A stretch of 64,000 nt of DNA from Colletotrichum lupini (lineage: Eukaryota; Ascomycota; Sordariomycetes; Glomerellales; Glomerellaceae), in the NCBI RefSeq assembly GCF_023278565.1, contig NC_064679.1, forward strand, positions 682,001 to 746,000, read 5' to 3'. Both the position numbers and the translations under genes were made by a program. How positions within the stretch are numbered: the first letter of the stretch is position 1; each line of letters starts with the position of its first letter. The notes beneath the pieces are model-generated. The model was not told the DNA's origin. It searched no databases and worked only from the letters and a program-made list of their open reading frames with translations. Shown piece after piece: positions 23,801 through 34,618 of the stretch.

Positions 23801-25458
23801 GTCGGCTTTATCACACAGGAAAGTCAGCGGAGAGCACATATATATCCACCAATCGCGAGACGAAATAATCAATTCAACCTTGGAACATCTCAAAGTATGC
23901 ATGAGATTTACTTCATCTCGAGCAGAGCATGCACTGCGGGTGCATCTCAAAAATGACGATGCAGCAATAACCCGTCTTGCAGGGCAGGCCTCGAGGAGCA
24001 AGAACCCGAGTTCGCGCTGGGAGGTGGGGGGATGGAACGGGACAGGCGTCTACCCAACAGCCAACCGCTCAAGAGGCCAAGAAAACAGCCAACTCGCAAA
24101 GACTTCCCAACTTGTTACGCCGACATCAATAGTTTCCCCTTTTTTTCTCTCTCACTGTCTCCACCCCAGAATGATTGGATGGTCGGGAACTTTCGAAAGT
24201 TGGCATACGGCAAATCTACACGCCTTGAATTCAGGTGTCTCTGTAGGCAGACGCAATCTCTGTTGTCTCATTCGACCTGGAGAACGAGTTGCCGAGAGAA
24301 GGGGGTGCCTTGTTCCAAAGATCCGGGACCCGTGTAATCTCGCGGCAGCATCCGCTGTGGCCGGCACACATTGTATGCCATATGGTCTTTACCCTGTAAC
24401 AAAAGCCATGCTTTCCAGCGGGCGTTGGCAGCTCTTTTCACCTACCCCGCTTCAACGGCACAATCCTAATGAGTTCAATGGTCAGCATGATAATCTCTGT
24501 CAAGGCAGTCGTGGAAGAAGATTTTGTTTGCCCTCTTGGCGCATATGCTTCCTTTTAACCCCCCTTGCACTAGACATTGCTTACATTCTCGTAGGAGTTT
24601 TGCGGATCGACTCTCCTAGCGTGGGCGTCAGCCATGCGGGAGCAAGGATCAGTCTCACTCTTGAAAATCCTGAGATTCTCTCTTACACCCGCTCCCCCAC
24701 CCCTCATTAACATCAGGCCCTCCTCGACAGGGATGTGAACAGCGAAAGAAGCACTCATGTCTTTCCGGACATGCAGATCCAGTGGCTTGATTCCTGTGTT
24801 ACAACAAGACTTGAATTATCGTTGTCTTGTGATCAAAGAAGTGCAGATGCCGGGCCAGGGTCATCCTGTCAAACATTTCTGGGAGTTGCAGTTGGTGGCG
24901 TTTTGACTTGGGTGGAAATTGTTTGCCTGTCTTGTCTTCGATACCGTTGGTCCGGACATGGCTTGGAACACCCCTGGCGAAGGATTGTGATGGCTTTATG
25001 GGGGGTAAGCATCGAAGTTGCAGATTCGGTCTAGGAAGAAATCCCTTTGGGTGACATGTTTGGCGGGTCAAAGGCCCGGTAGAAAATGGAAGCAAAGGTG
25101 AAAGGTGGAATATCGACAATGGCTTGCTTTTTTCTCCTCTGTGTTTTGGTATTCCTTCCTTAAAGATAGGTCTTCGCTCCTTCTCAAGGAATGTCGTCCG
25201 ATCTTTTGGGAGCTCTAGACGTTTACAAAAAAGCTCAATTCGACTTCCAATCTACAGGCTTCACCTTTCCGCCTTTCCACCCACTTCGCCTTTTCACCCT
25301 TGCCTCCCTTTCTACCCAACCCATCCAGTTTTCGTTAAGAACTCTGGTAGCGACTCTTCTTAACCTTGATCCTAGTCCATCATTAATCTCTTCACTATTA
25401 TCTCTCCTTCCGACCTGGACGTTACGCCATCCTTGTTCTTGCCCCTTGCCCTCGAACC
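20872..25458. other. 4.6-kb gene desert
   Basis: No recognisable gene. Its left end is the 3' flank of IDH. A 15-bp direct repeat in two copies (22869-22898) sits in a T-rich stretch. The last 330 bp before the P450 are strongly C/T-rich and are its probable leader. One long frame is listed separately. Confidence 0.5.
23799..24710 (+). CDS. Unrecognised 303-codon open frame (doubtful)
   Basis: An ATG at 23799 is followed by 303 codons without a stop. The translation has no domain, signal peptide or repeat that I recognise, and its composition (many Ser, Arg, Cys, His) looks like random translation. A frame this long is uncommon by chance at this base composition, which is the only reason to list it. 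It could be a lineage-specific gene, part of a non-coding transcript or an accident. Confidence 0.15.
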   Translation: MSALSHRKVSGEHIYIHQSRDEIINSTLEHLKVCMRFTSSRAEHALRVHLKNDDAAITRLAGQASRSKNPSSRWEVGGWNGTGVYPTANRSRGQENSQLAKTSQLVTPTSIVSPFFLSHCLHPRMIGWSGTFESWHTANLHALNSGVSVGRRNLCCLIRPGERVAERRGCLVPKIRDPCNLAAASAVAGTHCMPYGLYPVTKAMLSSGRWQLFSPTPLQRHNPNEFNGQHDNLCQGSRGRRFCLPSWRICFLLTPLALDIAYILVGVLRIDSPSVGVSHAGARISLTLENPEILSYTRSPTPH

Positions 25459-27499
25459 ATGGCTTTGAAGCTCTGCACAGGCATATCGCTTCTACTTGCA
25501 ACTATTGGCATCAGATTCTTGTACCTGGATCTTTCTACTGCATTCAAGATCTTCTTGACTTCATTGACCTTGCAATGTACCGTTCTCTTAGGATATAATG
25601 CTTTCCTCTATCCTTTCTTCCTATCGCCGCTGCGGCACCTTCCAGGACCAAAGGTAAGGAGTGCCAACTTTTCTCACATACACAACGGAAGGATCGACAC
25701 GACCACTTGAAAGATATGAGATATTGCAGAAGCGCTAATTCACAAAGCTTATAGGGCGGTCATTTCCTGATTGGTCAGATGCTCAATCAGATCAGAACCC
25801 CGGGGCCAGCCGATATCTTCATATCTTGGACAAAGCAATGGCCCGACGCGCCTTTTGTCCGCTACCTCTCAATGTTCAATGCTGAGACTCTCATGGTCAA
25901 CAGTCTGGCGGCTTTTAAAGAGGTTCAACAGACGAAGGCATTCTCATTCCGAAAGTCACAGTTGGCAGCACGCATGTTCTCCCCCATCACCGGACATGGA
26001 CTCATGTTCTCAGAGGGCGAGGAGAGAAAGAAGCAGCGAACCCAGTTGAACCGTGAGTTCCTTCATTTCAAGTTACCCTTTATTCACGTTATTTTTACTG
26101 ACATTGCTACATAGGGGCGTTCTCAAACCAAAATACGCGCACGATGCTGCCAGTCTTCCAGCTCAAAGCCAATCAGATGTGTGAAGCAATCTTCCGAAAC
26201 ATGGGCGGAGAGGACGTCAAGCTTGTTGATGGTATGCTAAAGTACTGTCTTCTCCTGACTAACTGATGCTGACTTCTGTCTCAAGTCGAACCCTACATCC
26301 GAAAAGCAACTCTCGACGTCTTCGTCATTGGCTCGATCGGCTGCGATCTCGACGGCATCTCCATCCCTGAAGCCCACTTCTACGACGTGTACGAGCGCAT
26401 TATCCGCCAGCCTCCTTCCGGCCACGTTCTCACCTTCATCGATGGCCATATCCCTGTCCGCTCTTGGCTCCCTCTTCCCAGTAACAAGAGATGGCTGAAG
26501 GATGTTGCCCTGATTCGGACAATGCTCCTCACCTGCGTTGAGAACCGCCGTGCTGAGATGATTGCTGAGAAGAAGCTTGGTCTCAGTGAGAAGATAACTG
26601 AGCATCGCGATATCTTGACCTTCATCTTGGAAGATTGCCAGTTTGACAATACCCAGACCAATTGGACTGACCTGGAGCTTCTGGAATACGTACGGAGACC
26701 TGTGATCCCGATGCTTTGATGTGTGCTGACATTTCATGAACAGATGCTAAACTTCATCGCCGGGGGTATGACAAGACACAATGTGAACAGCCAAAGATGC
26801 GCGCTAACCCTACGTTATAGGCCACGAAACTACTGGATCTATCACCATGTGGATTGCCCATATCCTTGCCACGGAGTCCAAGGTGCAGGAGCGCCTCAAG
26901 CAAGAAGTACTCGGTCTCTGCGCCGGCAAGCCTCGAGACTGGAACCCTACCTACGAGGAGACCGAACATTTGGTCTACGTCAACAACTTCCTCAAGGAGA
27001 TGCTGCGCTTTTACTCCCCTGGTAAGCCTTATCGAACCTACATACTTCGGGTTCGATTTGCTGACCAGATTCATGAATAGGAATCTTCCTCCCTCGTGAG
27101 GCAGCGGAAGACGTCACAGTCTGCGGGACCTTCGTTCCCAAGGGAACACAAGTAACTCTCTGCCCGGCTGTGGCACACTTCAACCCCCTTGTATGGGGTG
27201 AGACCGCCGACATCTTCGACCCCGATCGCTGGTCCGACGGCCGTGCATCCAAGGACTCGTACGCCATGGAGTCGTTCCTCCAGGGCCCGGCAGGCTGCAT
27301 CGCTAAGAACATGGCTTTGCTGAACGTTAAGAGCGTAATCTTTGCTCTTGTACGGAACTTCAAGTTCTCGCCACGTCCCGGATATACTGGCGTGGTAGAG
27401 CTTGCCAATCCAAACTTTACCCTGCGGCCCAAGGGTAGTATGGCTGTTAAGATGGAGAGAGAGAACAAGATAGACGGCGCTTATAGAATGCTGCGCTAG
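25459..27499 (+). CDS. Cytochrome P450 monooxygenase, seven exons, atypical heme-binding loop
   Basis: Exons 25459-25653, 25755-26052, 26115-26231, 26286-26689, 26744-26765, 26821-27021 and 27081-27499 join in phase to 551 residues. The N terminus has hydrophobic membrane anchors followed by LRHLPGPKGGHFLIG. The I-helix motif FIAGGHETTGS (oxygen activation) is split by introns, with exon 5 only 22 bp long. The K-helix ExxR is KEMLR, and FDPDRW matches the PERF region. The heme-binding loop reads FLQGPAGCIAKN: the axial cysteine is present, but the usual Arg two residues before it is Ala and the usual Gly after it is Ala. It should be a microsomal heme-thiolate enzyme, with the caveat that the loop may lower heme affinity. 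No other biosynthetic genes adjoin it, so the substrate is unknown. Confidence 0.88.
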
Positions 27500-28501
27500 A
27501 GTCTACAGGGCGCCGAAGCATGTGTATGCTGGCACCGCGTACGATGGGGTCCTTATGAAAGGACCGATTAACTATACATAATTTGGACAAGGGGCGAGGT
27601 AGACTAGAATTCGCTCGTAATTACATTGAATACTAATGAAACTGGCGCTTTCTTCTATTCTCCCCATGATGCGTGAGATGAGCTTTATACTTCAGGAATA
27701 GTGATCGAAGCCTCAGGAAGCACTGTAATGTCTTGATAATATTGTCTGTTGATAGAAGTCTGAGGATTTACCTGAGTCTCTCTTCATCTTGACCGCCGTC
27801 TTGTCCCTCAAAACTACCTTATTCCCTACACCTGGTTTCTCAGATCAATTTCTAAACGAATTCCCAAAGGAGTCTTTGGCACATCCCAACTCAGGAAACT
27901 GACTCATTTTAATCGAGGATTCAGATATTTAGTTAGATGATGTAGCCGTTATAATTTTTCTTCTCGTTGAAAAAGAAGGAGGCTTAGACACATTGACCTG
28001 GTTGCTCCTGCCTTCCTGAATGATTTTGAAACCCCAATTACATCTGGAAGGCACGTCAAACAACTTCGCTCTCAAACGCCCCTTCCCGTACTCGCCTTGG
28101 ACCTGCACCCATTTGAAAGCCCATATCGCCGCCTGCTTGGCCACCCTATCTTTTCCCTTCACCACACCTTTCCACCACTTTACGCACTCCCCTTCTCTGT
28201 GATACCCAACCCAAACACCAGAATATTCTTCAAAGGTACCTACTTAACACTACTGGCATCGCGTGAGAAGAGCTCTTTTGGCTTTCTTCTGTAGTGCTAA
28301 TTTCACGTTGTCGTCATCACATACAACATTACATCTTTTATCAATACTAGCATCGACCCAAAAGACAAGGCCCAGGTCTGATCAGCGATTCATATCATCG
28401 TCATCACAGTAAGACCTCCTTTCATTTCTTCATCTACTGCTTCCCAAAGTAATCAGAAACGTTCAGCAAATCTCATTATTCACCCCCAAACCCTTGCCAC
28501 G
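27500..28501. other. Intergenic region between the P450 and the ceramidase-like gene
   Basis: No gene seen. The 300 bp before 28502 are C/T- and A-rich, as in fungal leaders. Confidence 0.45.
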
Positions 28502-30049
28502 ATGGCGGCTCCATCCAAGGTGATGCTCGAGTCTGGCTCTGACATGGATCACAGTGTCATCAAGCCTTCCAAGCCTTTTGACCCTCTGCAAGGCACACTT
28601 CATGAGAATCATGCTGCCTTCCAGACCATGCTCACACTCAAGCCTGATGATATACCAATCTACAAGGTCGACATGGGCAAGCCTGCTGAAGAGCGCTACA
28701 TTGAGCTCGCCAAGGATCTTGCTCCCAAGATAAGAGAAGTGAGCCCTCTCTTTGACGAGGTGATTGAGGCGACCGTACCTCGGGGCATGTCTGGATTTGC
28801 CAAGTTCACTTCCCGGTTCACCCTCCGTAAGGTCTTTGACCCTGAGCAGACCAAGGAGATCAAGTCCATCGCTGAGGTTGCTGGCATCCCCGTTCACCAG
28901 CTCATGGCCCTCAACACCTTTCTTGACCTGATGCTCGGATGTACATCTGGAGCTGCCTTGGTCAAAAATGACTCCAAGCGCAAGATTGACGACGGTAATC
29001 CTGACCATCTGATGCACTTTCGCACTCTTGAGGTATGGCTATATCCCTTTCTAAACAAAAAATATCTAGCACTAACGACTCATCGCAGTGGGGCATGGAT
29101 ATCCTGCGTGATATCCTTGTCATCATTGAGTATGTCAACACGAACAATGGCTCGAATGAGGTGATTGCCAGATCAGTCACCTATGCTGGCTTTGTCGGCA
29201 TGCTGACTGGTGTCCGGTAAGGTGCACTTGGATTTCCATTGAGGACTGACATAAGCTAATAATTATCTTAGCAAAGGTCTATCCGTCTCTCTCAACTTCC
29301 GCCCAAACCATTAGTGTGGTTCGGGCAGCCTTCTTAGGCACCAAATTAAGGTCCTATTCGGCTTGCGCGAGTCCGTTCCCTCAATGCTCCGCCGCATCAT
29401 CCTCAACGAGGATATTTCCTTCAAGAATACCAAGGCCTATGATACCAAGGACCCAGACCCCCGTGAGGACAGCAGAAAGCTCACTCCCATCACATCCATC
29501 GGCAAGAAGCTTGCCTCTTCCGACGCGTCGCCCTGCTACCTGACCCTCTGCGATGGAAGAGAGGTAGTGAACATCCTCAAGGACCTTTATGACGGCAAGA
29601 TCAAGACGAGCAGTGTCTTCCAGATCCAGTGCAACCACGACCCTGACCATCGACGCTGCTGTGGCCCCATGACTGTACGCCACGGTGCCGACCCTGTCCA
29701 GGCAAAGCTCATGGAATCTGAGGACTGGATAGAGGTGTCTGCGGATCGTCAGAATGCCTTCCACGACAAGTGGATTGAACATGTCCGTGCTATCACCAAT
29801 GGAAATGACATCACCTGGGCCAAGCAGAATAGGTGCTGCACGGATCTTGAGCTTGATGCTGAAGCCAGCAAATGTGGCGAGATGACTGGCGTTGACGAGG
29901 CCAAATTTCGCGAATGGATCGCTAGCTATCCTACCACCAATGAGTCGACTCACTTCATGTGCATCATGGATCCTCTGACTGGTGAGATTCGCTGGATCTC
30001 TCGTGGTCCTGACCCTCTCGCAATGTTTGAGTTTGGCGACGAAGCTTAG
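28502..30049 (+). CDS. Acid ceramidase / N-acylethanolamine amidase-like protein with an in-frame TAG
   Basis: Exon 1 (28502-29032) and exon 2 (29089-29216) carry family features: GMSGFAKFTSRFTLRKVFDP, then TFLDLMLGCTSGA containing the expected catalytic cysteine, HFRTLEWGMDILRDILV and SVTYAGFVGMLTGVR. These enzymes are N-terminal-nucleophile hydrolases that cleave fatty-acid amides after self-processing before that cysteine. With a 55-bp third intron (29217-29271) the frame continues as KGLSVSLNFRPNH, a conserved segment, but meets TAG at 29312-29314 before HQIKVLFGLRESV. With a longer intron ending at 29337 (121 bp) the frame stays open to 30049, giving 456 residues but losing that segment. 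The C-terminal half (LASSDASPCYLTLCDG, QCNHDPDHRR, DPLTGEIRWISRGPDPL) is intact. The family is clear; functionality is doubtful. Confidence 0.75.
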
Positions 30050-30637
30050 TCGTTGGCCCTTATGCAATCAAGAGAGGAAGCAGCTGGACTTTGCACAGCG
30101 ATGTTTCTCGTCTGACAGTGCTAGGAGGATACCAAGGAAAGGAGTTCTCGAAGCACTACATCGACACCAGGCCTTTGCATTTACACAAGAGCACAACAAA
30201 AAGTCGGCAGTGCAAGAGAGTGGCATTGGATGGCCTCAGGGTATGGGGTACATGAGAATAACGTCATGTAACGATAACAAAAGTCGTGAGAATAGAGCAT
30301 GCCGCCAAAAAGGCCACACAAGGCTGTAACGATCAGGTGGTGATTGTGAGTGGTGCCTTTAGAGAGACCTTGGTGTAAGTGAAATGTGCTGGGGCTCAGC
30401 TTGCACGCTGTAGGGTGGGGAACACCTGCAGCGTAGCTTCTTCAGCGCTTTCCAAGAGCGACCCAGCACCATATCACCCTCAAAGAGAAGGCCAGAGGAA
30501 GGAAGTGCTGTCCAACACCACAATCCAAATTTCATGATTGAAATCTTGAAACCTCCACACTCCAACGACCACAAACCACCTCGTCGCGATTTCTTTCCAT
30601 CACAGCTCCTATCAAAGCCGGATCAAAAGACCGCCAA
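30050..30637. other. Intergenic region
   Basis: Contains the 3' flank of the ceramidase-like gene and the upstream region of the acetyltransferase; nothing else seen. Confidence 0.4.
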
Positions 30638-31428
30638 ATGCCAGCATCAGCACCAGCTCTTGCTCTGAACCAGGGTCCAATGACCAACGAAGTCCTGAGG
30701 GGCATCTTCGCGTCCGACCAAGACATGTACCCCGCGCCGCTGACCTGGGACCGCCTCCGGAGCTGGACGACTGCAGCGCCCGAGCTGGCCACTTGCTTCT
30801 ACCTCTCTGCCGACGCCGTGGAGAACGACGACACCCAGACACTCGTCGGAGCCGTCATTGCACTCCCGATACTGGCACCTGCGTGGCGGGATTTGCTGGC
30901 GGGCGAGGTCAAGGAAGTGGATGTGGATGCTGGGACTATGTTTCCTCGCGATGGTGCTGAGCATCCAGAGGTCGGGCTGCACGTCTTTCACGTCGAGAGG
31001 TTCGATGTGCCTGAGGCGCGGGGTAAGGTGCGAGGATTCGCCGAGACCTCGATGCAGGCTGTCGTAGCTGCTGCAGAGAGGAAGGGATGGTCGATCATCG
31101 GCTATTCAGGTAAGTGATTCGTGGTGGCTGGCCATGCTGGCGTTACAGGCTTTCGATTGACATCCATTGTGGGAGGGAGATATCGATGTGATCTGACCTT
31201 TTGGCAGCACTCACAGCAACGCCAGAAGGACGAAGATGCTTTGAGAAAATGGCCTTCGAAGCGACGGGCTACGAGGAGTTCTGGGTTGACGATGGCCGCA
31301 AAGGTGTCCAACTGGTTACAATCACAGCGGATACCGCGCCCGAGAAACGGGAAGTGCGAGAAGCGGCGACAGTCCGAGGCCAGGCGAGGATGCTAGTGAA
31401 GCACTTGCATCCAGTCACCGATGCTTAG
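30638..31428 (+). CDS. GNAT-type N-acetyltransferase-like protein, two exons
   Basis: Exon 1 (30638-31109) and exon 2 (31208-31428) join in phase across a 98-bp intron to give 230 residues. The pattern of a GNAT fold can be followed: VGAVIALPILAPAWRDL as the central strands, EVGLHVFHVERFDV as beta-4, then KVRGFAETSMQAVVAAAERKGW in the acetyl-CoA-binding helix position, a strand IIGYSALTATPEG, and RRCFEKMAFEATGYEEFWV, which matches the typical C-terminal 'YEKLGF' element of the superfamily. The acetyl-CoA loop is not the standard Q/RxxGxG/A, so the assignment rests on overall pattern. The acceptor could be a small molecule or a protein N terminus. Confidence 0.65.
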
Positions 31429-32994
31429 CTGCGCTTGAGGGTCATCGGAGATTTCGAGACTTCGAGAACAATCAATGAATGATCGACGATGCGGAGGGAG
31501 GGGCCTCCCGTGTGAGTACGGAGTACAACGCAAGGAGTGGAATGCCAGCGGAAATTTGGCTTTGAAATCAGAAATCCCATCACGAAGTGAAAGTTGGGTC
31601 GAAGCTCCTTGACGCTGGGGCAATCATTCAACCGAACATAGCAACAAGCCAACAATTGCCCCGGACCCCGTTTTCCTCGCCAGAATCCCGTTGCTATCCA
31701 TCAACAAAGTGCGAAACGAACCTCGGCTCCTGTCACCCAGCAGACGTGGTCCAGACTCGCTGCGGATACCTATGATGCTACGAACTACCCAGTTGGCAGC
31801 TCCGTACGGTACACCAAACCTCGGCCTCCCGCCCCGCGGACCTGGCAACCGGCACGGCTCAGGCGACTACCGATGTTTTCTGCGCTGTTCTTACTTTATC
31901 GGGGCCCTCCTCCACCGAAAGGGGCAGCCAGCTCCGGGTGGTCGAGCGCCAGAACAATAACGGCATTGAGCTTGTGCTTTGTCATCATTGCTTCATTGGT
32001 ACGGGGTAGAGATTTTCTTATGGCACGTTTTGGAGAACGGAGAGGCGACTTCGAGCAAGATTGGGTCAGGACTAGTCAGTGATGGGCCTCACCCTGACTC
32101 GAGTTTCCTGAGGCCGAGGCCATCCCGTTGAATCATCAATTCCTCGAAGCAAGAAGAACGATACAGCAAGACGGGCCCACCAAACAACAATGGCGGGAGC
32201 TGTGCAAGTCAAAGTCTACATACGACCACGACGATTGACGAAGCGATCTTGACCGCAGATCAGAGAGTCTGGGAGGCCCTGGCCTCTAATGGCCTTTATG
32301 GTGACATCGATGAGCTTGATTGGGCCTCTCAGACACACCGCCTACCCAAGCGATATCTGGTATGTGTTTCCGCATCTCAAAGAGGGATGTGCCCCGCCAT
32401 GAACCGCGGCATATTTCAACAAGAAAAGATGGAGGGGCAAATGGAAAGGAAGAAAAAATCTAGTGCCCATGTTTAAGTGCTGCTGCTGACAGATCAAAAG
32501 AAAGGGTCCGTGGGGACAACAGCGGCCAAGTCCCGTTTGACAATTCCGCTATCCTTTTTCCAGGAACCACCTCACAAAACACGGTTTATTGGGCATGGCC
32601 AATGCCGGCGACCCCCGGGCTGTCGAAGAAACTCCACCGGTCGAACAAGCAAAGTGGGTGCCCCTCCTGGCAGTTCTTCCATCATGACGTTGCCGTTTCC
32701 AATGCCTTCCGTCGCCCCGTGTTCACCAGGAAGCTTGAGGAGAGCTGAACACTGAACCGTTCCAAGCGGATCACAGGGTCGGACCCGGCGCGGGCCCGAT
32801 GGACCCTTTGACGGGATTCGTCATGATATGGAGCAGATGGTTTCTACGATATATTTAACACCAAGATAATCCCATTGTTTCCAGTCGAAGTTTGAAAGAA
32901 TCACTTACATCTCTTCCCTATATATCCAATCCACTACATATTCCCTTTCTTGATATCCCGCCACTTAGACACTCACTATTGAAACACTTTTACA
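31429..32994. other. Intergenic region and promoter of the NADP-dependent reductase
   Basis: Several short frames with no recognisable motif. Two TATA-like stretches near 32850 and 32918 precede the reductase. Confidence 0.45.
32918..32927 (+). promoter_or_regulatory. TATA-like box of the NADP-dependent reductase
   Basis: CTATATATCC about 70 bp before the ATG at 32995, embedded in pyrimidine-rich sequence. Position and sequence only. Confidence 0.35.
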
Positions 32995-34044
32995 ATGGCT
33001 CCTACTCCCAACAAGTCTTTCATCTTCAAGCAGGTCCCCAAGGGCCTGCCTGTCGCCGGCCAGGACCTCGTCACCGAGGATCGCCCCATCGACCTCGAGC
33101 AGGACCTCAACGGCGGCATCCTCATCAAGGTCCTCTACTCTTCCTTCGACCCCTACATGCGCGGCCGCATGCGCCCCGCCGAGGCCGGCAAGTCCTACAT
33201 TCCTCCCTTTGAGCAGGGCGCCGTCATCGCCTCCTCCATCGTCGCCCGCGTCGAGCGCTCCGATGCTCACCAGTTCGCCGCCGGCGACCTCGTCACCTCC
33301 TTCATGGGCCCCAACGCCGAGTACGCCGCGATCCCCGCCAAGTTCCTCCCCGGCTTCTTCAAGGTCCCCAACACCCACAACGTCGACCTTCCCCTCTTCG
33401 TCGGCGCTCTCGGCATGCCCGGCATGACTGCCTACGAGGGTTTCTACGACATCGGTAAGCCTAAGAAGGGTGAGACCATCTTCGTCTCCTCCGCTGCCGG
33501 TGCCGTCGGCCAGATTGTCGGCCAGCTCGCCAAGGCTGAGGGCGTCAAGGTCATTGGCTCCGTCGGCAGCGACGAGAAGCTCGACTTCATCATCAACGAG
33601 CTCGGCTTCGACGCCGGCTTCAACTACAAGACCGAGTCCCCTCACGACGCCCTCAAGCGCCTCGCGCCCCAGGGTATCGACATGTACTTTGAGAACGTTG
33701 GCGGCGACCACCTCGAGGCCGCCCTCGAGTCCTTCAACCAGCAGGGCCGCATCATCGGCTGCGGCATGATCTCCGACTACAACACCCCGCGCGAGCAGCA
33801 GAAGGGCGTCCGCGGCCTCTTCCACCTCGTCGCCAAGAAGCTCTCCTTCCAGGGCTTCCTCGTTAACCTCTCACCCGAGAAGTACAGGCCTTTCCAGGAG
33901 AAGGTTCAGCCCATGATTGCCAACGGCGAGCTCAAGGTCAAGATCCACCAGACGGATAGCATCGACCAGGCTGCTGAGGGCTTCATTGGCATGCTTACCG
34001 GCCAGAACTTTGGCAAGGCTGTCTTGAAGATTGCCCAGGAGTAA
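32995..34044 (+). CDS. NADP-dependent medium-chain reductase (alkenal / leukotriene B4 dehydrogenase-like)
   Basis: Single-exon gene of 349 residues, the normal length for the zinc-independent PTGR1-like branch of medium-chain dehydrogenases. The N-terminal GroES-like domain has YSSFDPYMRGRMRP, a hallmark of the branch. The Rossmann domain begins with FVSSAAGAVGQIVGQLAKAE (AxxGxxG NADP-binding motif), then GSVGSDEKLDF and YFENVGGDHLEAALE, and ends with GFIGMLTGQNFGKAVLKI. Known members reduce the C=C bond of alpha,beta-unsaturated aldehydes and ketones, protecting against lipid-peroxidation products. Codon use is strongly C-biased, so expression is probably high. The ATG at 32995 is preceded by A-rich sequence and a TATA-like box. 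Confidence 0.93.
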   Translation: MAPTPNKSFIFKQVPKGLPVAGQDLVTEDRPIDLEQDLNGGILIKVLYSSFDPYMRGRMRPAEAGKSYIPPFEQGAVIASSIVARVERSDAHQFAAGDLVTSFMGPNAEYAAIPAKFLPGFFKVPNTHNVDLPLFVGALGMPGMTAYEGFYDIGKPKKGETIFVSSAAGAVGQIVGQLAKAEGVKVIGSVGSDEKLDFIINELGFDAGFNYKTESPHDALKRLAPQGIDMYFENVGGDHLEAALESFNQQGRIIGCGMISDYNTPREQQKGVRGLFHLVAKKLSFQGFLVNLSPEKYRPFQEKVQPMIANGELKVKIHQTDSIDQAAEGFIGMLTGQNFGKAVLKIAQE

Positions 34045-34618
34045 GAGTCTCGAAGCATGGACGGATGGAAATATTGCATTGAATAAAGGTTTGGGAAAAG
34101 CATGTTATATGTATACTATAATGACAATTGATGACCAATGAACCAACGATAAAATTCCACTGTGATTGTACCTGTCATTGTCTGCTCGATATGACAGGGT
34201 GATGCGATTTTCGTCCTGTCTTGAGCTTACCGGAAAGGCTCCGAGCTTGCGTCCTTCTCTCAAGTGATGTCGGACCAAAAATGTGCATACTGGCTACGTG
34301 ACATGGTTTTAATCGCAGTGTCGCAAGGCGTCAGGTCTTCCCTTTCACTCCGGATTGCTTTCTCAGGGCTCATAAATCACGTTTGCAAAGGTACGTGTTC
34401 GATTGAAGTTGTGTATAATTCTACAGAAATGGTATCAAGTACTATCTATCTCCAAGCCATCGCACCTGGCAAGTTCCCATCCCATGTCCCTCTGTACCAG
34501 AGACCACTATCTACCCAAAATGGGAAATCGGATCATTACCAAACGCCAACAGATCGTATCGCTAAATTTAGAATCCCATGCTCAAACTGAGGCCTGTCTC
34601 TCGGTCTACTCTTCCCTT

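Noticed and set aside
20872..25458. Possible CRISPR-like or tandem array in the gene desert
   Set aside because: Only one 15-bp direct duplication (22869-22898) was found; no regular spacing.
28463..29017. 184-codon minus-strand frame
   Set aside because: Shadow of the ceramidase-like exon 1.
32965..33825. 286-codon open frame on the minus strand
   Set aside because: Antisense shadow of the NADP-dependent reductase, same codon-bias reason; low-complexity Val/Asp/Gly-rich product.
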